From NCBI RefSeq assembly GCF_000090795.2, contig NW_003546244.1, positions 978,970-1,042,969 of the forward strand: a DNA stretch of 64,000 nt. Direction: 5' to 3'. Made by a program: the position numbers and the translations under genes. The notes under the pieces are model-generated. The model was not told the origin of the DNA. It saw only the letters and a list, made by a program, of their open reading frames with translations, and did not search any database. Shown here one piece after another: positions 1 through 12,300 of this stretch (its first letter is position 1; every line of letters starts with the position of its first letter). This stretch comes from Amphimedon queenslandica (lineage: Eukaryota; Porifera; Demospongiae; Haplosclerida; Niphatidae).

Positions 1-1695
1 CAAATCTGAAGGCAAGAGCATAACCAAAGAAGATCATTCCTTGGGACATTCCGTAAGCCACGCCTTCAATGTGATGGAATAACATTGATGTTCTAGGGGA
101 GAGATCAGGAGAAAGATCATAATAGATTCCTTTGTTTTCAATTATTAAATTACTAATACTATAACATTGTGTTACTATTATCATTACTTGTAGGGTTTTC
201 TGATTTCCATTTCATAAAGTTCGGCAAATTTGTTCTGCAAATTGAGAGCAGTCACTGTTCGTATGTTTTCCAGCGAATCTACAACCAACTATCAAAAAAA
301 CAAAAATAAAACATTTCTCTTTCTCCTTTATTCTCTCCCTCCTCCATTTACACACCCTCTTACCTGTCCAGCATGTGCAAATGCTCCTTTATTTTTTAAC
401 AAATGTTGTCTGTAGAACACTGCTCTTGCTGCACCAACAATGACTAGGAAAGGAGCAAAACCCAATATGATGATTGTCATTATCCAGGAGTAGGCCAGAG
501 CTATCCCCAGGGCAAACAGTAAACTGATGAGTGTCTCAATTAGTGTAGCAAGTCTTAGTCCAGTAGCCTAAAAGTATACCAGTAATAATGTATCTGCAGC
601 ATGTACTGATACATACATGCACATGTATTATAATGAGCAATACCAATAGTAAGGTTTCACACAAGATTTTGGTGTAGTGCTCAGTTCTTGCCAGCTCATG
701 AGGTGTGCTTTTTAGCTTGCTCAGTAGAGCTTTGCCATTGTAAAAATAGGCGTGATATTTTGTCAAAAATGACTAGGAGAGAATTTTCTATTTTCATATT
801 TTTTTCTAATAGATATACATGTTCTTATGTTGTGTAGCAAGTTTGAGCTGATTCCAAACAAATTTGATTTTTTAATGAATTTTTAAAGTTGCTCCAAAAT
901 TGAGCCAAAGTCCCTGTACTATAGTACAGAGATTTTTGACAAATTTCACCAAAAATGACTAGGAGAGAATTTTTCATTTTTATAATTTTTCCTGATACAT
1001 ATACAAGTTCTTATGTTTTGTAGCATGTTTGAGTTGATTCTGACCAAATCTAGATTTTTAATGAATTTTTAAAGTTGCTCCAAAATCGAGCCAAAGTCCC
1101 TGTACTATATTTTGGTCAAATTTTGCAAAAAAATGATTAGAAGAAAATTTTCAATTTTTATAATTTTTTCTGATGCGTATACATGTTTTTATGTTGTGTA
1201 GCAAGTTTGAGTTGATTCTGATCAAATTTAGATTTTTTTACACAATTTTAAAGTTGCTCAAAAATCTGGCCTGAGACCATGGGCTATAGTACATGGTCTC
1301 GAGCCAAAATTTTGTCAAAAATCGCTAGGCAAGAATTCTTCATTTTTATAATTTTTTCTGATACATATACATGTTCTGATGTTGTATATTTTGTTTGGGC
1401 TGATTCCGATCAAAACTGGATTTTTTATGAATTTTTAAAGTTACAAAAACCATGCACTATAATACATTTGTATTACAATGGAGTGTTTGTCAGCTCATGA
1501 AGTGTGCTATTAAGCTCACTTAGTACACTTTATGTGGGAAACCACAGTCACTTATCTAGTAATATAAGGTATAGGACACTCACTCCTTGTATGAGGGCTG
1601 CATCTTCAGCCAGTCTAGTGGTAAGTGCTCCAGTGCTGTTCTTCTCTTCATCAAACCAGGACATATCCTAATTAATGTTCATAGTGCTCTCAATA

Positions 1696-1760
<65 letters not shown>

Positions 1761-4700
1761 CTTTTCTGAGCATTGCCTTGAACGTTATGGAGCGGATCCT
1801 AGAGGTCAGTTTCTCACCGGAAATAGCAAAACAAAATGTCTGCAAAAAATTTAAAGTTAAATCCACTCTTATTTCTACTTATCACCTCTCTTTCAGTAAC
1901 TACAGTAACTCTCTATTTGTTTCACTTACTTTAAAGAAGACAGCAAGTGCAGATACAAAGGCAAGTGCAAGGAAGAGGCCAGCTGGCAGGTGAACTTCAT
2001 TAAGTACTTGATCCTGTTCAGCACTGAATGCCTAATAAGGAAGATATGGGGTCAATATAACTCTAATAACTCTTCATTTTCTCACTTTCAATGCTTCTCC
2101 AAAGATGATAGCAAAAACAGGAAATATTGATCCTTGTACGCTAGCACCAAGAACACCAAGAGCCAAGAGCCACCATTCCTTAGCATTAAGTTTCATTATA
2201 CGTCCAAGAGAAACCTCAGGCAAATCCTTATCCCATTCTTCTTGCTAGAATTAATAGGAAAACAAAGGAAAACGAGATAGAGAGAGAGAAAGAGGTCAAA
2301 TTAAAGTCACACAATATTTCATTACTTTTTTCTTCAACATTTCAGTCCTGGTTTTCTTATCTTTCTTATCCTCAGAGGTAGAGGCTTGACGCGAGAACTG
2401 TCTACTGACTTGCTTGCTGTACTGCTTTGATAATGGAAGTACAGCTGGTCCCTTAGTCTCAGCAGAGGATTCCTGCTCTATTGACAAGTATGCATCATCA
2501 ATGGCCCCTTGAGTCTGCAAAATAACAAAAAATAAATAAATATACGCTCCCTTATGCTACAGAAAAGTTGAGTATATTAATGTCTATTCTTACTTGTGAT
2601 GTGACCATGTCATAATAGAGTCCTTCGAGTTTCATAAGTTCGTCATGAGTCCCTGTTTCCTTTATTTCTCCATTATCAAGGCAGACTATCAGATCAGCAT
2701 TGCGTATAGTAGAGAGACTAAAAGAGAGAGGGAGAGAGGGAGAAAGAGAGAGAAAGGTTAAAGGGAAAAGAGGACAAAGAGGAAATCAGAAAATTAGGAA
2801 AAGAAGCAAAAATTAAGTGGGATGCATGCACACACAATGTACAGTAATTTATAGAAAAAGAGTGCAGTTTCTTTACCCACTAAGATCAACAAATGTCTAG
2901 TTATTAATATACTATTAGGTCTACAATCTTACCGATGAGCAATGACAATAGTAGTCCTCTCCAAGCTTGCCTTCTCCAGTGCACTCTGTACCAGTGACTC
3001 ACTCTCACTGTCAAGAGCTGATGTAGCTTCATCCAGTAGGAGTATCTTTGGATTACGAATGAGAGCACGGGCTATAGCTATACGCTGCTTCTGACCACCA
3101 CTCAATTGAGTACCGCCTTCACCTACCAGTGTATTATAGCCTGAGAGAAAGAAAAAATTGTAATGATGCTTTATTAAAATTAAAGACTTACCATCGGGTA
3201 ATTCAGAAATAAACTGATGAACGTTTGCTGTTTTAGCAGCTGCTTCAATCTCTTCTTGAGTTGCCCCATCCTTGGCATAACGAATATTGTCAAGTATTGT
3301 TGTGTCAAAGAGAACTGGCTCTTGACTGACTACACCAATAGCATCATGGAGACTGGCAATATTGAGATCCTTGATTGAGTGTGATGCTATCTTTATCTGA
3401 AAAAAAGAGATACAAAGAAAAAGAATAAAAATATTAAGGTATAGCATGTATATTAATATTACCTCTCCTTCCTCAATGTCATAAAAACGTTGGAGTAGTT
3501 GTACAATAGTGCTCTTACCACAGCCACTGTGACCAACAAGAGCAACAGTCTGACCAACATCAACACTGAGACTAAAGGATTTGAGAACCTAAAATAGACA
3601 CAGTAAAGATTATTCTAAATATAGATATGGCATTACCTGCACATCAGGTCTGGTTGGATAACTGAAATTGACGTCTTTCAAATGAATGGTGGCAGGCTCA
3701 CTCTCCTCCAATACAATGCCTTCAGTGCTGCTGGAGTCAATAGGAGGTTCCTGTGGATATAATATGATAAACTAGGAGTGAACTATGGTAACTTACTTTC
3801 TTGATGACGTCAAAGATAGCTCCTGCTGCTCCTAAAGCAGTGCTCAATGCTTCCATGTAGGGTCCTGCTTGACCAATAGAGAATGCTGCTATGAAGACAC
3901 AGAAAAATACCTAAAAAAGAATTATGAGTTCACTGGCACACAATTAGGTTGATACACATTTATTTTTAAGGCCAACATGCTTACAAGATCAAAGTGACCA
4001 CAAATGTTGCTGCCTAGTGCATGTGCATACATGTACATGTATGTGCAAATGTCATTAATATTGTGTGATCATTCATTGTTACTCACGGTAAGGACTTGTC
4101 CTCCTTGTGTTAGACCTTCTGATATCAAATAACCACCAAACCTAGTAATAAATAAAAATAAGGATAGTTTTAAAAATAATATTCTTCTTACCAGAAAGCA
4201 ATAGCATAAGCTGAAAATATCAGAAAGAACACGTATCCCAGGCTAAGCCCTAAACCCAGTCCTTTCTTAATACCAGCACTCCTTGCACTTTTAAGATGTG
4301 AAGTATACCTAAAACAACAAGTAAATTCTCTTCTCTTTCTCTTCCCTTTTTTCCTCCTCTAACCTATCTGATTCTTTATATTCTCCTCCAAAAGCAATGA
4401 CGGTCTTGATGGATGACAACACTTCCTCTGCCAGAGCCCCAGCAGTTGCATAGGCCTTCTGCTCAGCACTAGTGAACCTTGTTGTAACCTAATAAAACAA
4501 ATCAATAATAACAACAATAACAGGAACAAATATGTGTACAATGAATTTGACTATAGCATATAGCGCGAGGATCATGTGTGTCTAATAATTTATGCAGAGA
4601 AAGTTAAATTATGCCTCACACAGTGTTCAAACAGAAGTGAAATTTGCTGCATAAGTAAGCATGTATAATATAATCCTTACTATTGCCATCAAGGCTCCAC

Positions 4701-6181
4701 CCACAGCTAGAAATGGTGTGATTGAAAGTAGTGCTAAGGTGAGTCTCCAATCCCTCACGAAACCAATAGTGAATCCACAAATAAGTGAGCCAATCCATTG
4801 AAATAATATGACACACTTTTCACCAATCCCAGTTTGGACTTTATCCAAATCACTAGGGAGAGAAGTACAATTAAATTACATCATTCTATTCATTGATTGA
4901 CTTACTCTACTAATCTGCTTGCTACTTCTCCGCTAGCGTTAACATCAAACCAGGCGATGTCCTGCTTCATAACAGATTTATAATAAGCAAGTCTTATCTT
5001 ATAAATCTGTCGCTCGGCAGTCACTTGGAAAACAGCTTCAATGTAATACCCAATCAGAATAGCAGCAACAGCAAGCCCAATGAAATAGTAGCAATAAATA
5101 TTTATCGAGTTAATGAACTCGTCATCAGTTGTACAACTGCTCTCAGTGCCAAAGAAAAGGGTGACGATGGCAGCAAGGGCAGAGCATTGAACCGGATTGA
5201 TGTTGAGAGTTAAAGGAGACGTTGGTAAAGACGTGCTAAAGTTGCTAAATGGCACACAGGTCAGTGGATCACCAATGGTGGCATAGGTTTCAATGGCATT
5301 GCTGTATACCTCACAGGAGAAGCCAGGAGATGAGGAGGAATATACTATAGTGTTGTTTTGCATGTAGCTAGTGACATTGAGCCCAGAAACAGTATCAACT
5401 GCATATTGAGTAAACTAACAGAGAAAATAGAGCAAGAGAAAAAGAATTAATATAAAGGATAGTGTGAGAAAGCAATATGGGTTGCCCAGACCTGTTAACT
5501 AATGAATGTCTCATACCAAATAATCACCTACACATTGAACTTTTTAGTACTTAAATCTGATTGGACAATGTACATGCATACATCATGCATTAGTAAAGTA
5601 GTGTACAGTGTACATACATGTATGCATGTGCATGTATCTATGTGTGTGTGTGTATCTATGTGTGTGTGTGTGTGTGTATGTATACTTGCTGATTGATGAA
5701 TGCGTTCACAAGGTCACCAAATACAAGCATAGCACCTGGGAGAGCACACCCGAGAGTAAAAGCAGCCAAAATAGCAGTGATCATGAAGAAGCAGTCAATT
5801 GGAGTAGCAAAACTAAACTATAGAGAAACACACAAAGAGATAATAATGAGTAAGTGTAATTATTACAAGTGGATGTAATTAGCATAACTGTGGTTTTACA
5901 TACCACTTCTTTGAGGGTAGCAGGAGGAATTGCATCTTCATCATCACCTTCTTTCTCCTTCTTCTTCCACCAAGGCCTAAGAGAGAGAGCACGATCAATA
6001 AAACATTGCATCTTGAAATTCATTGTTTTTACCTTTTCACGGTTTTTGGTTTAGTCTCAACGTCAACAGTGTCATCAGTCTGAACGACTGGCGGTGAGTC
6101 ATCTTTGATTTTTACTTCATCAAGTTCAATTTGTTCCTCTTTACTGGGAGGTGGAGCTTTCTCCAGATCTCCTTCACTCAT
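1..6181 (-). CDS. ABCB-family full ABC transporter (P-glycoprotein/MDR-like), 3' part outside window
   Basis: ATP-driven exporter of the plasma membrane or an organelle membrane. Twenty-two exons are readable, from ATG at 6181-6179: 6033-6181, 5904-5976, 5686-5817, 4906-5414, 4681-4852, 4364-4488, 4192-4308, 4087-4141, 3797-3910, 3637-3750, 3463-3588, 3192-3396, 2933-3140, 2594-2717, 2326-2514, 2086-2244, 1930-2031, 1762-1839, 1584-1667, 364-567, 188-288 and 1-92. A charged cytosolic N-terminus precedes TMD1 with an Asn-rich extracellular loop (exon 4). NBD1 follows with Walker [11 protein letters not shown]-loop SQEP, signature LSGGQKQ, Walker [13 protein letters not shown] and the H-loop IAHR. 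A Ser/Lys/Arg linker (exon 15, RQFSRQAST) resembles the phosphorylated linker of MDR1. TMD2 starts in exon 16. NBD2 must lie left of base 1. The order TMD-NBD-TMD fits ABCB1/4/11-type full transporters; substrate is unknown. Confidence 0.95.
570..1583. repeat. Array A1: about four 180-base tandem units in an ABC-transporter intron
   Basis: This intron of about 1 kb is much larger than its neighbours. Between about 765 and 1455 it holds four diverged tandem units. Landmarks related to GATACATATACATGTTCTTATG start near 811, 994, 1172 and 1360, so the unit is about 178-188 bases. Each unit also carries a 'gagccaaagtccctgtac' segment and a TTGAGTTGATTC-like block. About 40 related bases (CAGCTCATGA(A/G)GTGTGCT...) occur in the same orientation on both sides, at about 690-736 and 1490-1535. 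Confidence 0.85.
1697..1755. repeat. (ATT)n microsatellite
   Basis: About twenty uninterrupted ATT units lie in the intron between two transporter exons (1584-1667 and 1762-1839), almost abutting the acceptor-side exon. Confidence 0.95.
5636..5680. repeat. (GT)n microsatellite
   Basis: Imperfect TG/GT tract with interspersed TATC in the transporter intron 5415-5685, next to a run of ACATGTATG-type sequence. Confidence 0.85.
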
Positions 6182-6663
6182 TGCTCTAGAAACAAAGGAT
6201 TTATGACATCATTATACTGTGCTTATCGAGAATAATCATACTTTTGTACTCTCTTTTATTATAACGAAGTCTATTATAATACTAGAGATTATGATTCCTC
6301 TTTTAATTTGAGTTTAATTCTCGAGGTATGAGTGCTTTCTTTCTCTTTTGTTGCAGAATATAATAGTCTAGACTAATCTGGCTTTCAGCGAGTCTCCCTT
6401 GCCTTTTATACTGAGAGAGAAACGGGCGGAGGAGCAGCCTGACTGATGCAATGTTGTTATCGTGTAGCTGACCTTTGTGCTTGATTATAGTTATTTTTGC
6501 TCAAGGCTAATAAAGTTACTAATAATAGATACAATAGCAATGACGCAATTGTTTTTAGTAGCTAATTTTATTTTGAGTTCACCCACGCATTATTAGCACC
6601 TTGAGCCCGCCTACGCAGTAATCATATTCATATCATATCGACATCATCTCCTCCTCTTTCACA
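6182..6663. promoter_or_regulatory. Divergent intergenic region, transporter / multi-UBL gene
   Basis: These 482 bases separate the start codons of the ABC transporter (-) and the multi-UBL gene (+), so both promoters and 5' UTRs must lie here. No TATA box stands out in a convincing place, and I see no NRF1-like palindrome of the kind found at other divergent promoters in this window. The short inter-start distance favours a shared promoter; this is inference. Confidence 0.5.
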
Positions 6664-9225
6664 ATGGCGGCTGTTTTACAAGTTTTAGTGAAGACCATCA
6701 GTGGCCGCTGTTTAGTGTTGGACCTATCCCCTAGGACTACCATCAGGGAGCTAAAAGAAAGAATAGAAGAGAAGGAACAAATATCGCCAGAACAGCAGAA
6801 ATTGGCTTTTGCAGGTTCGTGTGTAAAGAATTAAAATACAACAAGTGATAACAACAACAACCCCCTTCTCCCTGCAGGGCAGGTATTAGAGAACCCGTCT
6901 CTGTCTTTGCAACATTATAAAGTTACCAATGGGGCCACGATTCATTTAGTAATTACTAGTACTGGTCTGAAAGGTGAAATAATGACGATATACGTTAAGA
7001 CATTAACAGGTATATTTATACAATATAAAAAGTATATTTAAATGTTTTTAAAATAACTTAAGCCATCATATTCTTGTGTACACAGTGTATGCGTGGGCTT
7101 TTATATGCTAAAACATATTATTAAAAATATAATAAGTGATTTTTTATACTCCGTTCCCCTTGTCATCCTCTTATTAGGTCGTGTAGTGTCAGTACAGATT
7201 GATCCTACCTCCACTGTAAGAGATGCCAAGGAGAGGATAAGACAGAAGGAAGGAGTACCAGTAGAACAACAGCAGTTGATATTCTCTGGCCGAACACTAG
7301 AGAACGATCGCTCGATCGACTCTTACAACATACAAAAAGATTCGACCGTCCACCTGGTCATTAAATTAAACTCGTCTAACGAGTCAGGTCAGTCTGCCTC
7401 TTCGGCCAGACATCCCTCACACACTACACAGCTACCACCAGTACCTCCACACTCACAGTCCTCATCGACTCGTCAAAACTGGTCCAATGAAGTCCAACGC
7501 TCCTCCTCCTCCTCCTCCTCCTCCTCTTGGTTGACTGTGATAACACCCTCAGGAAGAGAGGTGAGGTTGGACTCTGTTGATATTGAGAGAATGAGTGTAT
7601 TTGAGCTAAAGAGGTCAGTCTCAGCTAAAGAGAGGGTCCCTCCTGATCATCAAGTCCTCGTTTACAACAAAACTCAAATGCAAAACTCTCACCCTCTCAG
7701 TTTTTACAGGCTAACCCCTGGGTCTGATATTTACCTCTCCTATACCAACTCTTCAAAGATGAACCTTTACGTTAAGACGCTCTCCGGAGACACGTTCATG
7801 CTCTCTCCTTCTATTTATCAGTCGGTGAACGACATCAAAGAGGAGCTGAGAATTAAGCACAAGCTAAACATTAATAATCAGAGGCTTGTGTTTCACGGAG
7901 TCCTCCTCGACGAGTCCTCGATGCTGTACGAGTGTAACCTCCCTAACCAGTGCACCATGCACATTATAAAGGACCCCAATGCAAGAGACACCTCTCCCCC
8001 TCCTCCTCCTGTTTCGAGACAGTACCAGCAACAGGCTCCTCCGATACCGATCCTATTCCGTACCCTGAGAGGGGATATCGTCACTTTGTTGACGTACCCT
8101 AATGAGAGGGTCAGGGATTTGAAGAGGCGCCTTCAAGAGAGGGAGGGTTTCCCCCGAGGGCCCATGAATTTAGTCCTTGGAGGGTTGGAGCTAAGAGATG
8201 AGGCTTTTATCGAGGAGTATAAGCTCCAGCAGGACTCAACGCTACTCGTTACTTTTAAAGTGCCGAAAGGATTAGAGCTATCAGCTGTGGACATGTCTAA
8301 CGATGAACTGATACCGATTGATGGAATCAAAGTTGACGACAGAGTTGAATACCTCGAGAATGAAATAAGACGATTATTCAAAATCGACGACGGTATGGCT
8401 CTCTCTCTGGTCCTAAACTCAGACATACTTACCCCACAGTCGGTTCTATCACAATACGTGATTCCAAAGAACCCTGTCGTTCAAGTGTACAAGCATAACA
8501 AGAGAGAAGAGAAGAAGAGAAGTCTCACTGTTTGTACTGTCACTGGCATCAAGTCCTCCTGTGATCTTTATCTCTCTCAGTCTAAAGTCATTGACCTCAA
8601 GGCCATCATACAAGACAGGCTCCTAGTCCCTACAAATGAGCAGGTTTTAGTTAAAAGAGGAGTCATTTTGGAAGATTACTTATACTTAAATGAAGCACTG
8701 GCCAGCAAGGAAGGAGAGGAGGACGACGAGAGATACAAGATAATGCTTTTTACCAAAGTCCAAGCAACACGTACCATAACGGTCATACTTTCAAACGGAT
8801 CTCCAGTTAATCTGAGGATGCAGAGCCATCAAACAATACTGGATCTCAAGGGTTTGCTAAACGATCGCACTGTCCAGCCTGAGCAGCAAGTCATAAGACA
8901 TGGCGGCCATATACTAGAGGATCACTACTGCATAGGGGACTACCTCCTACCCGAGGGAGCTAGACTAACATGTACCTCACTAACATCCCAACACATTCAT
9001 GTTTTCAATGTTCACGCAAGCGGTCACAGAGTCAAAAAATTCTGTGTAGAAAGCCAGAGCTCTCTGAGGGTTCTTAAATTATTGGTAGCAGCAGAGTTTT
9101 CTATACCGCTGGACCGATTGCGACTTTTATTTTGTGGGGACCTGCTCTATAATGAGAAACCAGTTGATCAGTACGGGTTTCCTACCCCTTGCACTTTGTG
9201 GGCTGACTCCAGCAATAAAAATTAA
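6664..9225 (+). CDS. Protein of nine tandem divergent ubiquitin-like domains
   Basis: Three exons, 6664-6814, 6878-7009 and 7178-9225, encode 776 residues. Nine ubiquitin-fold repeats can be laid out at about residues 1-78, 86-158, 211-285, 289-360, 384-455, 460-534, 543-621, 626-695 and 700-772. Domain 2 is closest to ubiquitin (MTIYVKTLTG at its start, RQKEGVPVEQQQLIFSGRTL in its middle, DSYNIQKDSTVHLVIKL at its end). Domain 6 is the most degraded. No repeat ends in Gly-Gly and the protein ends SSNKN, so it should be neither processed like polyubiquitin nor conjugated. Linkers include a Ser run from (TCC)n and Pro-rich stretches. The ATG lies in a good context (ACAATGG). The family is ubiquitin-like by fold; I recognise no named orthologue. 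A scaffold for proteins with ubiquitin-binding domains is a reasonable inference. Confidence 0.9.
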
Positions 9226-9371
9226 GTATAAAAAAATAAGTAACAATTTTTGTTTGAATTCACAATTATTATTGATTGTCTATTGTTATAATAATAATTA
9301 TTATTATAGGATAGTTAATATTTTTAAGGGACAATTCAAACTATGATACAATTAATAATAATAATAATTGA

Positions 9372-12300
9372 TTAATTTGTAACTTGATTAGCTGAATATT
9401 TTTTATCAATTCTTGCCCTCACTAAATTGTAAGCATCAACTCTTCCTATCTCTTGAAGTGCATAGAACAAACTATCAACTGTCCATCGCGGCTTCTCTCC
9501 CCATTTGAGGATAAGTTTCTTGCTGGGCTCCTCTTGACTCCTGAGTATGTCAATGTACTCAGAGAGATTGAGCTGTTTAGCTAGTGCAGTCCAACCCTAC
9601 AAGGATGTGGAAAGAAATGTAAGATTGTAGATTAGAAAGGAAAGAATGAGAGAGAGAGAGAGAGGGAGGACTTACAGGTTGTTCATCATCTTCGCTGAGG
9701 AGGTTATCAATTTTAGATAATATCTCATCTTGTATGAATGTCACGTAGCATCCTCTACCAGTGAAGGAGCTCATCACCCTGCTGCTATTGAAGAACAGTA
9801 AGGACTCTACACTCTCAAGGACTTGAGATCCTTCGTTCCATAGACTCCTACCATCCTTCAGTACATCAGCTATCTCTGAAGAATGAAACGAATGCGGTGA
9901 AGGAGAATGGTTCGCTAGATCTTTTGAGCTAAGAGTGAGCCATTGAAGGAACACAGCAGGCACTATGAGCCTCATCAGCTTTATAATGATACCCTGAATG
10001 TAATCTATTGACTGGATGCACCTGTTACCACCTAAGTGAGCCTCCACCCCCTCTTTCAAACGACCAATCAGATCGATTGAAGATCCATCGATAGCGATCT
10101 TAATGAGTATCTGATATTGAGACGAATCAATGATTAAGTGATCTTTGTAGAGACTAGTCTTGTCTTTCATGGTCGTCATGGAAACTATGTGTACCTGTAG
10201 ACGAGGGAAAAACCCCAATGGGAAGAACTCATTGGTATCCATGACGACCAGACGACGCCCAACATAAGGAACAGGGCTTGACATTTTCGTCCAATCTGAT
10301 TGGTCAGCTTCGGGTCCGACTAGGGCTGGGAACACATACTGATGGGTTGACTTGGACTTGGCACAAACTTCAAAGTGACACAGTAACTCGAGAAAAAGCG
10401 TCCGATAGTAGTGATTAAAGGAAAGATGTGGAAAGGCTTCGACTATCTGTTCCTCGGTGAGAAAATGAGTCTTGTATTCTCTTAGAGGAGCGTTTGGATG
10501 TGTGGGCGGGGCTAGGGCGTGGCCTAGTACATCATGACAGAGCCAGGATGAGTCGAGAAAGACCCACTTACCAAGGGGGCCGTGATCAATATACGTAATC
10601 TAAGGAATAAAAGAATAAATAATTTATCTCTCTCTCACAGACACATGTAGTCTCTTTCTTTCCTTCCTTACCACTCCAGTGTCAGATATACACTTGAGTA
10701 TATAGGTAATCTGTTGATCAGAGAGGAGCTTGTTGACATTCGACTGTATCATGAGACAAAATTCATTAAATTCCATGACCTATTATAAAAGAGTAGCTCA
10801 ACAGAGTGACTAACAAAAGTATTACAAAAAAATTTCAATCAAATTTGAACTTTTTAAAGTTACTCCAAAATCGAGCCAAAGTCCCTGTACTACAGTACAG
10901 GGATTTCGAACAAATTTTGCCAAAAATTACTAGGAGAGAATTTTTCATTTTTATGATTTTTCCTAATACATATACATGTTCTTATGTTGTGTAGCAAGTT
11001 TGAGCTGATTCCAACCAAATATGAATTTTTTATGAATTTTTAAAGTTGCTCCAAAATCGAGCCAAAGTCCCTGTACTATATAGTTGGCCAAATTTCGTCA
11101 AAATTGACTAGGAGAGAATTTTTCATTTTTATAATTTTTCCTGATACATATACATGTTCTTATGCTGTGTAGCAAGTTTGAGCTGATTCCAATCAAATTT
11201 AATTTTTTTATAAATTTTTAAAGTTGCTTGAAAATCAAGCCAAAGTCCCTGTACTATAGTACAGGGATTTTGGCCAAATTTCGCCAAAAATGACTATGAG
11301 AAAATTCTCCATTTTAAATTTTTTCTGATATGTACTTACATGTATATTGTGTAGGTTTTTGGGCTGATTTTGATTAAAATTGAATTTTTATGGAATTTTT
11401 GAAGTTGCTCCAAAACTTGGTCAAAAACCATGGGCTAGCTACTACACATGTAAACTTTATAACAGGAAATATAAACTCTAGCATTATAATGATGCATTTT
11501 GTATATTTTATACAAGTTACTTGCCTTCATTTCTGGTGATTGCTGTTTTATCGATTCAATTTTCTTAATAACTTTATCAAAAATAAGTGGATACACTTGT
11601 TCACTCTGCAAATAGAAAAGAACCAAAAAACTCAGAATGCAACATTGATTAATCATTATTGATCATTACTATTATCACTGTTTTTATTGTCTTACTTCAG
11701 TTTGTACAGCTCTAAACAAACTAATTTGTTCCTTTAACAGTTTGATATCAGAGCTGGTCGGCTTCACGCAGTTCATGTGTATGACGCGTGGAAGGAGCTC
11801 AAGAAAAGGATAAAACTTTGATGCCATTTCGCTAAAAAAACCCTCAAGATTCTGAATGACTTCAGAGCGAAGTTTCTCAGACAAAAGATCGTAATGAGAG
11901 CCAACAACAATAACCGGGACAGTGGACCAGGCTGGTAGGTCCCCCACTTCAGAGTAAGGGGAGAGAGGGGAAGAGGGAGAGAGATGAGGAGAGGGAAAAG
12001 AGATAGGAACATCATGAGGAGATACACCTGGTAATAGAGTAGAGGATTGAGATGGGCTGAGTGGACTCAAGCGAGAAGGAGAAGTTGAACGAGACATTTT
12101 GGGTTTCAAAGAGGCCGAGAACCCACCAAAACTAGAACTATAAAGACGAGAACGGAACTTGGTAACAGCAGGTACAGAGACTGTCCTTAATCTGGATAGA
12201 GTGCCTCCCTTGACTACCTTTTGCTGTACCTTTGGAGAGAGTCTGGCTGTATCTAGCCTCTCCCTGTGTTGGTATGGTATTCTCTTACCAAGGTTCCTCA

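Noticed and set aside
765-1455. CRISPR-like appearance of regularly spaced repeats
   Set aside because: The period is about 180 bases with whole-unit similarity and no unique spacers, and the genome is eukaryotic.
765-1455. Long terminal repeat or retroelement interpretation of the repeat arrays
   Set aside because: No coding remnants, primer-binding-like site or paired long terminal repeats are visible; short-period tandem units fit better.
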